From positions 61,289 through 125,288 of the forward strand of contig JACJYR010000008.1 of NCBI GenBank assembly GCA_020636005.1: a stretch of DNA of 64,000 bases, given 5' to 3'. A program made the position numbers and the translations under genes. Below are positions 6,708 through 16,225 of this stretch, one piece after another (the stretch's first letter is position 1; each line of letters starts with the position of its first letter). The stretch is from Lewinellaceae bacterium (lineage in GTDB: Bacteria; Bacteroidota; Bacteroidia; Chitinophagales; Saprospiraceae). A model generated the notes under the pieces. That model saw only the letters and a program-made list of their open reading frames with translations. It was not told where the DNA came from and made no database searches.

Positions 6708-8431
6708 AAATTCCTTTTTTTAAGCTCTTTCACTGCGTAGTCAGCCGCCCTTGCCGTCAGCGCCATGTAAGTCAACGAGGGGTTTTGGCAGGCCGAGGAC
6801 GACATACAGGCGCCGTCGGTGACGAAAACATTTTTGGCCGCCCACATTTGGTTGAAACTATTGAGGGCGGAGGTTTTCGGGTCTTTTCCCATGCGGCAGG
6901 TGCCCATTTCATGGATGCAGTGGCCGGGGGGCGTCGTCGCCAGATCGTCGAAGGGGTGGATGTCTTTCAGGCCGGCCGCTTCCAGTATTTCAGAGGAGGT
7001 CATCATTACATCTTCGCGCATGGCGATTTCATTTTCACGGTATTCACAATCAATATGCAGGATGGGCATCCCCCACTGGTCGGCCTTGCTGGGGTCGAGG
7101 GTCACTTTGTTGTCGAAATGCGGCAGGTGCTCGCACCAACCGCCGAGCCACATGCTCCATTCGCCAGGGTCGTGCATGGCTTTTTTCATGCTTTCGCCAA
7201 AACCGGGTTTGTTGGTAGCGTTGCTCCAACCGCCCCGGCCAGCGCCGCCCTGGAAGCCGTAGCCGCGCACGAAGGTTTTCATTCCCTCTTTGCCGGGCAG
7301 GTTGCGGAAGCGCGGCACATAGATGCCGTTGGCGCGGCGGCCTGAGTAGTATTGGTCATTGAAGCCGTCATAGGTTCCCCAGGAGCCGACGCCATAATGG
7401 TGGTCCATCAGGTAGTGGCCGACTACGCCGCTGTCGTTGCCGAAGCCATCGGGGAAGCGGTTGCTTTTTGAGTTGAGCAAAATATAGGTGGTGCCAATGG
7501 TGCTGGCGTTGAGGAAGATGATTTTGGCAAAAAAATCCTCCGTCTGCCTGGAGTTGCGGTCAATGACGCGGACGCCGCTGGCGCGCTGTTTTTCATTGTC
7601 AAATATCACCTCGCTCACGATGGCATCGGTGCGCACGGTCAGGTTGCCCGTGTTGTGGGCAGCGGGCAGGGTGGCGGACAAGCTGCTGAAATATGCCCCA
7701 TACGGGCAGCCCCAATGGCAGCGGTTGCGGAACTGGCATTTCCCTCGCCCCACTTTTTTTTGCGCTTCCGCCGGATCGGTCAGGTTGGCCACACGGCCAA
7801 TGATCATGCGGCGGTCGTCCCAGTTTTTTTTGGTGGTTTCGGAAATATGTGTTTCCAGGCAGTTCATTTCCATCGGGGGCAGGAAGTTGCCGTCGGGCAG
7901 TTGTGCCAAGCCCTCCTTTGAGCCGCTGATGCCTGCGTAGGCCTCCACGTAGTCGTACCAGGGGGCGAGGTCTTTGTATCGGATGGGCCAGTCCACGCCG
8001 TGGCCGTCGCGGGCGTTGCTTTCAAAATCCATGTTACTCCAGCGGTAGCTCTGGCGGCCCCACATGAGGGAGCGCCCGCCAAGGTGGTAGCCGCGCAGCC
8101 AGTTGAAGGGCTTGTCCTGCACGTAGGGGTTGTCAATATCGTCCACCCAGAAATCTGAATTGTCCACATTGAAGGCATAGCACTGGCTTTGGACGGGATG
8201 CCGGTCTTTCAATTCTTTGGGCAGGCGGCCACGGAGTTTCAGGTCCCAGGGGTTGTTGAGCGCACCTTTGTAGTCCTTGATGTGCTCGATGTTTTTACCC
8301 CGCTCCAGCAGGAGGACTTTGAGGCCCTTTTCGGTGAGTTCCTTGGCGGCCCAGCCGCCGGAGATGCCGCTGCCGACGACGATGGCATCGTAAGTGCGTT
8401 CCTGTTGCGCTTTTCCGTTGATGTTTGGCAT
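6704..8431 (-). CDS. GMC-family FAD-dependent oxidoreductase
   Basis: A 575-residue glucose-methanol-choline family enzyme that oxidises an alcohol or sugar hydroxyl using FAD. The N-terminal dinucleotide fold shows VVGSGISGGWAAKELTEKG and an acidic end LLLERG. The C-terminal signatures are HEMGTCRMG (FAD region) and CQNPSLTYMAL (catalytic His/Asn region). No Tat or Sec signal is evident. In Bacteroidota such proteins are often paired with a gluconate 2-dehydrogenase subunit 3-like gene; none is present here, and a K+ channel gene is fused to the 3' end instead. The substrate is unknown. Confidence 0.9.
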   Translation of the reverse strand: MPNINGKAQQERTYDAIVVGSGISGGWAAKELTEKGLKVLLLERGKNIEHIKDYKGALNNPWDLKLRGRLPKELKDRHPVQSQCYAFNVDNSDFWVDDIDNPYVQDKPFNWLRGYHLGGRSLMWGRQSYRWSNMDFESNARDGHGVDWPIRYKDLAPWYDYVEAYAGISGSKEGLAQLPDGNFLPPMEMNCLETHISETTKKNWDDRRMIIGRVANLTDPAEAQKKVGRGKCQFRNRCHWGCPYGAYFSSLSATLPAAHNTGNLTVRTDAIVSEVIFDNEKQRASGVRVIDRNSRQTEDFFAKIIFLNASTIGTTYILLNSKSNRFPDGFGNDSGVVGHYLMDHHYGVGSWGTYDGFNDQYYSGRRANGIYVPRFRNLPGKEGMKTFVRGYGFQGGAGRGGWSNATNKPGFGESMKKAMHDPGEWSMWLGGWCEHLPHFDNKVTLDPSKADQWGMPILHIDCEYRENEIAMREDVMMTSSEILEAAGLKDIHPFDDLATTPPGHCIHEMGTCRMGKDPKTSALNSFNQMWAAKNVFVTDGACMSSSACQNPSLTYMALTARAADYAVKELKKRNL

Positions 8432-8437
8432 ATAAAA

Positions 8438-8466
8438 AGAGGTGAGGGGTGAGGGGTGAGAAGCGA
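8438..8466. repeat. Tandem heptamer GTGAGGG x3
   Basis: GTGAGGG units directly upstream of the GMC oxidoreductase start codon, on the 5' UTR side of that gene. Confidence 0.7.
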
Positions 8467-8578
8467 GGAGGACACCTGTCGAATTCCTGGCTATACAAGC
8501 CTCATATTGTAAAATTTAGTACGCCCAAATGTACAGTTTGAAAAAGAAATAGGTCTAAAATTTCTGTTATACTCAACG

Positions 8579-8699
8579 GCAACAGGTTTTCCCGAAATTC
8601 AGGGCAGGTCGTGTAAATGGCTGTTGGCTGTTGGCCAACAGCCAACAGCTTTTTTTTTCCAATGCACGACTTGTCCAGGTTTCCGGGAAAACCTGTTGC
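8579..8699. repeat. Long two-level palindrome
   Basis: The outer arms GCAACAGGTTTTCCCG (8579) and CGGGAAAACCTGTTGC (to 8699) match perfectly. An inner arm pair GCAGGTCGTG and CACGACTTGTCC follows, and the centre (8620-8650) is a perfect palindrome of the word GGCTGTT repeated, GGCTGTTGGCTGTTGG then its complement. A T-tract follows the core. A related half copy (GGTTTCCTGAATTTCGGG) occurs at 40264. The rest of 8432-8856 has no gene. Confidence 0.8.
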
Positions 8700-8801
8700 A
8701 GTGCTTTATTATGCCAGCGGGCAACTTGCATGGTTCAGTATTTGGTTGAAACTTAAATCATTGCCAGTTTTGTGAACTGGTTTTAAATAAACCGAAACCC
8801 C

Positions 8802-8831
8802 TTGCGTAAGCGGGGGGTTTCGCTATTTTTG
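8802..8831 (+). promoter_or_regulatory. Promoter of the SGNH hydrolase gene
   Basis: TTG at 8802-8804, a 19-base spacer and TATTTTTG at 8824-8831 match the Bacteroidota promoter form, 26 bases before the ATG at 8857. A hairpin (GAAACCCC at 8794 with GGGGTTTC ending at 8821) overlaps the spacer and may affect its use. Confidence 0.6.
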
Positions 8832-8856
8832 GCGCTCATCAAAACTCAACTTCATT

Positions 8857-9591
8857 ATGGATGACAGGCGCAAGTTTTTGAAAAAAGTATCCCTGGCTGC
8901 ATTGGGCAGTGCTATTCTACCTTCTTTTTCCGCCAAAGCCGGGCCAGTAAGTTTGGCCGCTGGCCAAACCATCCTCTTCCAGGGCGACAGCATCACCGAC
9001 GCTGGCCGCGACAAGGGCAAATATTACCCCAACGACGCCTCCGGCATGGGCAACGGCTACGTCCACCACATCGTGACGGAACTGCTCGGCAGGTTTCCCG
9101 AACAGGATTTCCGCTGCTACAACCGCGGCATCAGCGGCCACAAGGTCTTCCAACTGGCCGACCGGTGGGAGGACGACTGCCTGCAGCTGAAGCCGGATGT
9201 GCTGAGCATCCTGATCGGCGTGAACGACTTCTGGCACACCCTGTCGTCAGGCTATAAAGGGACAGTGGAAGTTTATGCGCTGGATTTGAAGAAATTGCTG
9301 GATCGCACCAAAAAGGAACTGCCCAATGTAAAGCTCATCCTATGCGAACCATTTATGGTGAAAGGGGGCACGGCACTTGACGACAGATGGGGGGCTTTTG
9401 CTGCATACCAACAGGTGAACAGGAAAATAGCTGCCGATTTCGGGGCAGCGTATGTGCCGTTCCAACAGGTATTCGACGATGCGCTGAATGTGAAGCCCGC
9501 CAGCTATTGGTGCCCCGATGGGGTGCACCCGTCCCTGGCAGGGGCTTACTTGATGGGGAAAAAGTGGATGGAGGTTTTTGAAAAAATGTAA
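8857..9591 (+). CDS. SGNH/GDSL-family esterase, Tat-type signal
   Basis: A 244-residue hydrolase that probably deacylates or deacetylates a carbohydrate or lipid in the envelope. The N-terminus MDDRRKFLKKVSLAALGSA has the twin-Arg pattern followed by a hydrophobic stretch to AKAG. The SGNH blocks are complete: GDSITDAG (Ser45), NRGISGH (Gly), IGVNDFW (Asn) and DGVHPS (Asp221, His224). It is monocistronic, with its own promoter and a shared bidirectional terminator downstream. The substrate is not predictable; many relatives are xylan or rhamnogalacturonan acetylesterases. Confidence 0.88.
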   Translation: MDDRRKFLKKVSLAALGSAILPSFSAKAGPVSLAAGQTILFQGDSITDAGRDKGKYYPNDASGMGNGYVHHIVTELLGRFPEQDFRCYNRGISGHKVFQLADRWEDDCLQLKPDVLSILIGVNDFWHTLSSGYKGTVEVYALDLKKLLDRTKKELPNVKLILCEPFMVKGGTALDDRWGAFAAYQQVNRKIAADFGAAYVPFQQVFDDALNVKPASYWCPDGVHPSLAGAYLMGKKWMEVFEKM

Positions 9592-9603
9592 GCTATCAAT
9601 AAA

Positions 9604-9636
9604 AGAGGCCAGGCGGTGGTGCCTGGCCTCTTTTTG
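9604..9636. terminator. Bidirectional terminator between convergent genes
   Basis: A perfect 11-base stem, AGAGGCCAGGC (9604-9614) with GCCTGGCCTCT (9621-9631), then TTTTTG on the plus strand; it lies between the SGNH hydrolase and the convergent T9SS protein gene. On the minus strand it is followed by TTTTAT, so it can work both ways. Confidence 0.85.
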
Positions 9637-9686
9637 TTTCAGTATAAAACTCAGCCAACTATCGCCTCAAAGTTCAGGGTATCCCA

Positions 9687-12600
9687 TTACTGCTTCACCA
9701 TCTTCCGTTGCTCCTTCCCATACGGGGTTATTAGTTGGTAAAAATAAATCCCGGCTTTTTCAAATGCTTCTCCGTTCACGGGCACTTCGTGCCAGCCATC
9801 CTCCAATTCCCCGTCGAGCAAAACCCATTTCCGTCCTGCCACGTCCATCACTTCCAATTTCACCGGCATCCTTTGTTTCAACATAAAACCTATGGTGGTC
9901 TCGCCACTGAACGGGTTCGGGCGGTTCTGGGCCAGCCCGAAAACGTGGGCGGCATCCACGGGCCGTTGCGGGGCCTCGTGGATGCGCCACTGGATGTTCA
10001 AGGGATCACCGCCAATCTTGTACGCAATGGCGGGCGTCAGCGTGGAATTAATATCAAGTGCTGTGGAAATGGAGGCACTTTCAAGGATCTGGAATTGCAG
10101 GTAAAACAATGGGTTCCTGGGTTCAATAAGCTGGCCTTGCGGTGAGTCCCAACTGAGGGTCAGGTATCCGGGCCGGGGTTGGCCGAAGTTGTTTTCATTT
10201 ATCCTCATTGCCGCCCCTTCTATGCCTACAAAAGACATCACTGCCGGATCGTACTGCAGGGTGAGTTGCAGGGCCGAAAGGTTTTCATAAGCATCGGTAT
10301 AGACAGGCAACTGTAGGGTCTGGCCTTTTTCCAGGGTAGCTTCTGCTGTGTAAAGCGGGAGGCCGCCCTCCCCTACCCTTTCCTCCAAATTGCCGGAAAA
10401 ATTGACGACAGCGCTGCCATTGATGTCGCCAACTTTTATCCCCACGAAATTCTGTGCTACCGCATCGTAGATCAAGTCCGCCAGCCAAATGGTCTCAGGC
10501 AGTAGCTGCAGAAAGGGATCCGAAGGGTTCGGGAAGGTGTAGCCTGCGCGGATGAAGCGCCAGGAGGTATTCCCTGGAAACTCGTTGTTGATGTGCAGGA
10601 TGGCTTTCCGCAAATTGACGACGTCAAATGTGGTAATGGTGCCCGTCCGGTTAATGTCGGCAGCAATGTACTGGTAGGGTGAAGTAAAAGGCTGGATGCC
10701 CAGTATGTGCTTGGTTATCAACAAAAGGTCGTAGGTCGTCACGCCGTTCAGCAGGTCATCGTTTTTATAGGGTTGCAGGAAACAGCTCATGCCCAGGGTG
10801 AGATTGTTAAAATTAAACTGCCCGTGGCTTTCCGTAAGCCCAGAGACGATGTTCAACCCATCAATCAACTGGACTTCTACGCCCGCCATGGCTTCCTGGT
10901 TTTTGGTAAATACCCGGCCATTGACAACCAGCCCGTCATCATCGCAGATGTCCAGCGGATCATGAAGTATTATTTCAAGGCTACAGGTAGATGTATTGCC
11001 GGATGAATCGGTCATAAAGACGGTAGCTGGGATAAAAGTGGGATCCTGGACAAAGTCCAGGCAATCAAGTGTGTCGGGGTTAATCGTATAGGTCACTTCA
11101 GCGCATAAGTCCACAGCACTGACGAGCCCCAGGTTTACTACTGAGTCCATATCAATAATGGCCAACCCGGCTGCGTCAATGTTCCAGTCAATATCGTCAC
11201 AGTGCTGCACAACGGGATTTACCACGTCCTTCACCAGTATAGTGACCGTGCAACTGCTTTCATTGCCACAGGCATCTACTGCAAAAAAATCAATAAGGTT
11301 GGTACCAACGGGAAAAGTGCCGTTTACTTCCCCGCCCCCGTTATCATAACTATTGGTGATGGTCACCATATTAATTGCGGAACAATTGTCCACTGCGCCA
11401 ACAAGGATACCCACCGTTGCCGAGCAGGAAGCAGGTGTATTGGAAGCCATGATGACGCCCGGAGGACAGTTGAGCAAAGGGGGTATGGTATCCTCCACCA
11501 AAATGGGCAATTGAACCAGTGCCTCATTCATGCACTTGTCAACCAGCCGGAAAGTCCTCGTCACCTGGCCCGAGCATTGCGGCGCGCCCGTGTCGCTGAC
11601 ATGCACCACCGTTACGGCGCCGCCGCAGTTATCCATTTCACCGACCACCTGTGCAGGGTTGGGCAGCGGGATGTCCGCCAGGCAATTGTATGGCCCAAGG
11701 GGATCCAAATCCGCCGTTGGGGGTATGGTATCTTTGATTATGATATTTTGGGTAACAACAGCCGTGTTCCCGCATATATCCGTCAGCCGGTACGTCCTGA
11801 CGACGGTGCCCATGCAGCCGGGGTCCCCCGTGTCGCCCAAAAAATTGATTACGATGGGGTTGATGCAATTGTCCTTGGCGTCCAGGGTAACCGTATCGGG
11901 CGGAGGCCTGTCTCCATAGCAATTAAATGGCCCCAGATCAGGGAGCATAGCCGTAGGGGCCACTGTATCTTTCACCACCACCTTGGTCACAAAGGGCACG
12001 GAAACGTTGCCACAGGTATCAATCGCCCTGTAAGTCAGGAACTGTGTAAAATCGTTCGCACAGGCGCCATTGACAATTGAATCGCCAACTAATTCCACCA
12101 CCCAGGGCGTACAGTAGTCTGTCGCTGTCGGGGGCGGCGGTTTCACGATGTCGTTGCCGCAAAGAAACTCCCGATCCAGCGACCCAAAGGGAATATCCCA
12201 AATGGGCGGGTTGGTATCAATGGCCACGATTACTTGCGTGCCACTGGTATCGAAGCCACTGCACCATTCAATAAAGTTGTAGGTGCGGATGATCTTCATG
12301 CCACAGGGTATCTGAAAGACTTCATTCTGTATATTCAATACAAACAGTTCACAATCGCCCAAAGCCTTTACATCATTGGAACTGATATCCTCGAGTGGAA
12401 CGCTGCAATCCACCATCGTATCAGCAGGGAAAAAGTATTGGGCTGGTGTCAGGTCAACGGTAGTAATGGTCTGGGTACAAACCGCCTGGTAGCCGGAAAT
12501 ATCGGTCACCGTGAAAGTGCGTGCAATGGTACCGGTATGGCATACATTCAGTTGTTGAACGTCCGCATAAATAAGGGTATCAATGCCGCAGTTTTCCAAT

Positions 12601-14087
12601 ACCACCGGGCTGCCCGTCTGCGACAAGGGTGGCGGAAGGGGATCGCTGCAATTGATGGTAATATCCGCCGGGCAAGTAATAGCCGGGGGCAATTTATCCT
12701 GCACGAATACTTGCACCATGCAGGTATTGGTGTTACCATAACAGTCTTTTGCCTGGAAAATGACGAATACCGTGTCGCCCAGATCACCGCAATCAAGCTC
12801 GACATTTGGGGTAAAGGGCGTGCTTGGTTCGTCCATCCTTTTGGCTAAAAAAGTCACCTCGACACAGCAGGCGTCATAGCTGCCATCGTCAAAAGTGGCT
12901 GCGGCTATTGTGGCAAAGCCTTGCCCATTGAGCGAAACAACGGTCGTTTCATCGCAAATAGCTACCGGCGACACATCGTCCACCACCTGTACAATGACTG
13001 CACAACTGCCCATGTTTTGACAGCCATCCGTCGCCTGGTAAGTAACGGAATGGAGGCCAAGTTCCAGGTCGTGAACCAAGCCACCATTGCCGTTTATCAA
13101 TCCGGTGGGTGTTTGGGTGAAAATGGTCAGGTTGGAGGCACAGTTATCTTCTGCACCCACCGGGGGCAACAAATAAGTGGCGGAGCAACCAGAACCGTTT
13201 GCGCCTACTACAATAGTATCGGGACAGGTTAGCACCGGCGGCTCGTCGTCCGCCACCTTGATGATCTGTTGATGGGTAATAATTTCGTTGGTGCAGCAAT
13301 TCAATACCTTCCAATTCCGCAGGATGGTATATGCCCCTTCGCACTGGCCTACCACAAAGTCGTCGTAGGTCACATTTATTTTGCAAAAAGCAGTGATCGG
13401 GTTGCCGTCAATGGCCGGATAGCCGGTATTGGAAGGATCCGTGCTGGCCCCGGTACAACTCAGCGCCGGGGCCTGGTTGCCATCGAGATGAGGTGGCCAC
13501 GCCACATCGGCAAGGCTGGGGCGCTTCACGCGGATCGTCTGTACGCAGTTGGACTGGTTGCCGAAATCATCGGTCGCATGCCAGCTTCGGGTTAAAATAT
13601 ATGTATAAGGCCCGGTACAAAGCGCCGGGCTGGAAGTCTGTACGTGCAGCAACTGCGGGCTGGGGTCGCAGTTGTCTTCGACCGTGACCGGGCCAAGTAC
13701 GCCAGGGGCGAAATTGGCGGTGCAACTGACCGTAACGTCCGGGCAAGTGATGACCGGAGGAAGTTTATCCTCTAATAAAACAGAACCCCAACAATAGTTT
13801 CCGGTATTGGCATCAACTACTGATGCTATCAGCAACTGGCCAGCATATACACAGTGGAGCGTATCGCCCAGGTTGGCCCCGTTGGGAGCGTAAACTTCGA
13901 CGATCTTAGGGCCAGGACAGTAGGTGGAGTCGCTTTCCAGGATCATGTCGGGCAGAATCACCGCAAATCCCTCTGGAGGGATGGAGACATTCACCTGGTC
14001 ATTGCAGGCAAGAGTACACTGGGCAGTAAGATGGTTCAGGGTCAGGCACAGCAGTGCCAGTGCCCCTAAAAGCCACAAGCGTTTCAT
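9687..14087 (-). CDS. Large T9SS-secreted HYR-repeat protein with cohesin/dockerin-like C-terminal region
   Basis: A 1466-residue exported protein. The signal peptide is residues 1-22 (MKRLWLLGALALLCLTLNHL). About ten HYR-like repeats follow to about residue 1070, each beginning PPxxTCPxxxxxxC and containing VxDNC. Then come a Cna-B/SdrD-like linker (about 1080-1150), a dockerin-like stretch (ADINRTGTITTFDVVNLRKA), a cohesin-like stretch (LEKGQTLQLPVYTDAYENLS), and a type A T9SS sorting domain starting NRPNPFSGETTIGF and ending KMVKQ. The sorting domain directs passage through type IX secretion and attachment at the cell surface. Adhesion or calcium-dependent self-association is plausible. 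It is convergent with the SGNH hydrolase gene and has no operon partners. Confidence 0.9.
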   Translation of the reverse strand: MKRLWLLGALALLCLTLNHLTAQCTLACNDQVNVSIPPEGFAVILPDMILESDSTYCPGPKIVEVYAPNGANLGDTLHCVYAGQLLIASVVDANTGNYCWGSVLLEDKLPPVITCPDVTVSCTANFAPGVLGPVTVEDNCDPSPQLLHVQTSSPALCTGPYTYILTRSWHATDDFGNQSNCVQTIRVKRPSLADVAWPPHLDGNQAPALSCTGASTDPSNTGYPAIDGNPITAFCKINVTYDDFVVGQCEGAYTILRNWKVLNCCTNEIITHQQIIKVADDEPPVLTCPDTIVVGANGSGCSATYLLPPVGAEDNCASNLTIFTQTPTGLINGNGGLVHDLELGLHSVTYQATDGCQNMGSCAVIVQVVDDVSPVAICDETTVVSLNGQGFATIAAATFDDGSYDACCVEVTFLAKRMDEPSTPFTPNVELDCGDLGDTVFVIFQAKDCYGNTNTCMVQVFVQDKLPPAITCPADITINCSDPLPPPLSQTGSPVVLENCGIDTLIYADVQQLNVCHTGTIARTFTVTDISGYQAVCTQTITTVDLTPAQYFFPADTMVDCSVPLEDISSNDVKALGDCELFVLNIQNEVFQIPCGMKIIRTYNFIEWCSGFDTSGTQVIVAIDTNPPIWDIPFGSLDREFLCGNDIVKPPPPTATDYCTPWVVELVGDSIVNGACANDFTQFLTYRAIDTCGNVSVPFVTKVVVKDTVAPTAMLPDLGPFNCYGDRPPPDTVTLDAKDNCINPIVINFLGDTGDPGCMGTVVRTYRLTDICGNTAVVTQNIIIKDTIPPTADLDPLGPYNCLADIPLPNPAQVVGEMDNCGGAVTVVHVSDTGAPQCSGQVTRTFRLVDKCMNEALVQLPILVEDTIPPLLNCPPGVIMASNTPASCSATVGILVGAVDNCSAINMVTITNSYDNGGGEVNGTFPVGTNLIDFFAVDACGNESSCTVTILVKDVVNPVVQHCDDIDWNIDAAGLAIIDMDSVVNLGLVSAVDLCAEVTYTINPDTLDCLDFVQDPTFIPATVFMTDSSGNTSTCSLEIILHDPLDICDDDGLVVNGRVFTKNQEAMAGVEVQLIDGLNIVSGLTESHGQFNFNNLTLGMSCFLQPYKNDDLLNGVTTYDLLLITKHILGIQPFTSPYQYIAADINRTGTITTFDVVNLRKAILHINNEFPGNTSWRFIRAGYTFPNPSDPFLQLLPETIWLADLIYDAVAQNFVGIKVGDINGSAVVNFSGNLEERVGEGGLPLYTAEATLEKGQTLQLPVYTDAYENLSALQLTLQYDPAVMSFVGIEGAAMRINENNFGQPRPGYLTLSWDSPQGQLIEPRNPLFYLQFQILESASISTALDINSTLTPAIAYKIGGDPLNIQWRIHEAPQRPVDAAHVFGLAQNRPNPFSGETTIGFMLKQRMPVKLEVMDVAGRKWVLLDGELEDGWHEVPVNGEAFEKAGIYFYQLITPYGKEQRKMVKQ

Positions 14088-14787
14088 AGGAGGAGGATTT
14101 TAATTTGTAAATAGTGGCAACTTTGCCCCAGGGCTGCTGGAAATTGAGCAATTAAAAATTTCACGTAAGCAGTTGGTGATCAGCTTACTTTACGATTTCA
14201 TTGTTTCTAAAAATCAACATGCCCTAAAGCATAGAAAATTGGAAATACCGATTTCCGTTTGGTGTGAAACGTCCCGCAGGTTTAGTAAAAATCGGTCGGT
14301 TGGTGGGAAAAGGGACTTTGTCTTGGGTGGAATGCACCGCTTGCGGGGCCCTAACTTTAAGTGTTTATATTAAATATTAAAATAATCTATACGGTCCTGG
14401 GCGGCGTCAGTTACATTATTGTTTTTTTTAATTAAAAAAAATTCAGCCGGCCTGGAAAACCGGGATGGTTTTTACCGAAAAAGGCAGATGAAACGTTTGG
14501 GCAATTATTTCTTAGGGCTGTATGCCTGCATTAACGGGAGAACAATTTTAGGTTTGCACTGCCGGGCCGGAGGGCAGGGGCTTTAGGCTACAAAATCGTT
14601 ACCCCGCAGTAAATGAGCGTGGTTTTGTCCCGGCTGCCCCCGCTGGCCAATTGGCGATCGCCGAACACCGGGCTCCCGGAATGGGCAGCCCAAAGTTTAG
14701 GCGCCTGGAGATTTTGAACAAAACGGCCAGGGTACAAATTGAAATACCGGTAAGTACCAAACTTGTTGACATCATCAAAAAACTGAA
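14088..14787. other. Gene-free stretch, 700 bases
   Basis: It lies between two divergent genes (T9SS protein and patatin). Open frames here are short and without recognisable motifs. No clear TTTG-N19-TAnnTTTG promoter, tRNA or strong hairpin was found by eye. AT-rich tracts lie at 14130-14220 and 14360-14450. Confidence 0.5.
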
Positions 14788-15573
14788 ATGAAAGTTGTCA
14801 AACCTATTATCGGAATCGTCCTCTCTGGCGGCGGCGTCAGGGGCGTGGCCCACTTGGGCGTGCTCCAGTTTCTAAGTGAAATGGGCATCGAGCCCACCAT
14901 CATTTCCGGGACCAGCGCAGGGGGCCTGGTGGGGGCCATGTATTCGGCGGGGCATTCAATAGAGGCCATGTTTGAATTTTTCAAGACAACGGCTATTTTC
15001 AAAATTGGCAATTTCGCCACCAACAAACCTGGATTTATCGACTCTGACAAATTCTACCCGCTTCTGAAAGACTACTTCCAGGAAGATGATTTTTCCACCC
15101 TGCATAAAAAGTTCTACGTCACGGCCACAGACATTATCCACGGCAGGATTAAATGTTTCTCAGAGGGCGAGCTGATTCGTCCGTTACTGGCGTCTGCTGC
15201 TGTTCCTGTAGTTTTCACCCCGATGGATATTGGAGGGACACTTTATACGGATGGCGGGGCCTTGAACAACTTCCCGGTGGAGCCTCTTACGGGCCAATGC
15301 GATGCGATTATCGGGGTAGATGTCCACCCCCTGAAAGATGCTAAGCCGGAAGACATCCGATCCACCATCCGTGTGATGGAACGGATTTTCCACTTGTCGG
15401 TCCACCATCAGTCCATTCAAAAATACCATCTCTGCAATGTGACCATCACCTCGCAGGATTTGGCAAAGTTTGGGACGTTCGATAGAGGGCATTTTGAGGA
15501 AATTTTTCAACTGGGCTACGACGCAGCCCACAACAAGAAAGCCGAATTGCTTGCCATGATGAATGGACGATAA
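14788..15573 (+). CDS. Patatin-like phospholipase (RssA type)
   Basis: A 261-residue cytoplasmic acyl hydrolase. The oxyanion-hole loop is SGGGVRGVAHLGVL (about 13-26), the nucleophile elbow is SGTSAGG with Ser43, and the catalytic Asp is in TDGGALNNFPV (about 155). Length and layout match the short bacterial patatins (RssA/YchK). It probably hydrolyses phospholipid or lysophospholipid acyl chains. The gene is followed 170 bases later by a MarR regulator on the same strand, but that gap makes an operon uncertain. Confidence 0.9.
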   Translation: MKVVKPIIGIVLSGGGVRGVAHLGVLQFLSEMGIEPTIISGTSAGGLVGAMYSAGHSIEAMFEFFKTTAIFKIGNFATNKPGFIDSDKFYPLLKDYFQEDDFSTLHKKFYVTATDIIHGRIKCFSEGELIRPLLASAAVPVVFTPMDIGGTLYTDGGALNNFPVEPLTGQCDAIIGVDVHPLKDAKPEDIRSTIRVMERIFHLSVHHQSIQKYHLCNVTITSQDLAKFGTFDRGHFEEIFQLGYDAAHNKKAELLAMMNGR

Positions 15574-15740
15574 AGCCTTTGAGCGAAAGACTTCCAGGAT
15601 TGTATTGAAATGGTTAGCTTTGTCAACCGTATGTTATTTTTGATAAAACCATTTCCACATCTCTTATCTTCCCACCAGAACATAACTTTACTTGATACCG
15701 ATAAACACAAGAGCTACCCCGAACCCAACAAATTCCCTGT

Positions 15741-16223
15741 GTGATCCAAAAAAGTATCGAGGCGTCCATCATCCAGTATGTATTGGAATTTGCCGCACAA
15801 GTGAAAAAAGGGGGCGATCTGCAATGCCAGGCCTATGGCATTACCACCCAACAATGGTTGATCCTGCTCCACCTCGCCAATGATCCAAATGTCCCTTTCT
15901 CCATGAAAAGGGCAAAAGATCAGCCAGTGCTAGCCTCCGAACTGGCAGATTTCTTCAAAGTCTCCCGTGCCAATATCACCAACTTATTGAGCGTACTGCT
16001 GAACAAAAAACTCATCCGCCAAATTGAGGACAGCAGGGATAGGCGGCGCAAGTTCCTGGAACTCACAGCTGAAGGTGAGAAGGTGGTCAATGCACTGGAA
16101 CCGCTGAGGAATGCTGCAAATGAACGCTTGTTCAGCCAATTTTTACCTGAAGAGAAAGCCTTGTTTTTTGAATACCTGCAGCAGTGCGTAAAGTACCTTT
16201 CGACTGTTTTGCAAAACAGGTGA
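15741..16223 (+). CDS. MarR-family transcriptional regulator
   Basis: A 160-residue winged-helix DNA-binding protein, GTG start. The recognition region is VLASELADFFKVSRANITNL, followed by the wing DSRDRRRKFLELTAEG; helices at both ends form the dimer interface. MarR proteins are usually repressors released by small aromatic ligands. The insert PNVPFSMKRAKDQP between helices 2 and 3 is longer than usual. It is convergent with the pseudouridine synthase gene, with a gap of two bases. The target is unknown. Confidence 0.88.
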   Translation: MIQKSIEASIIQYVLEFAAQVKKGGDLQCQAYGITTQQWLILLHLANDPNVPFSMKRAKDQPVLASELADFFKVSRANITNLLSVLLNKKLIRQIEDSRDRRRKFLELTAEGEKVVNALEPLRNAANERLFSQFLPEEKALFFEYLQQCVKYLSTVLQNR

Positions 16224-16225
16224 GG

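Noticed and set aside
11202..12080. 292-codon frame opposite the T9SS protein gene
   Set aside because: Shadow of the HYR repeats on the other strand; the minus-strand frame has signal peptide, domains and sorting tail.
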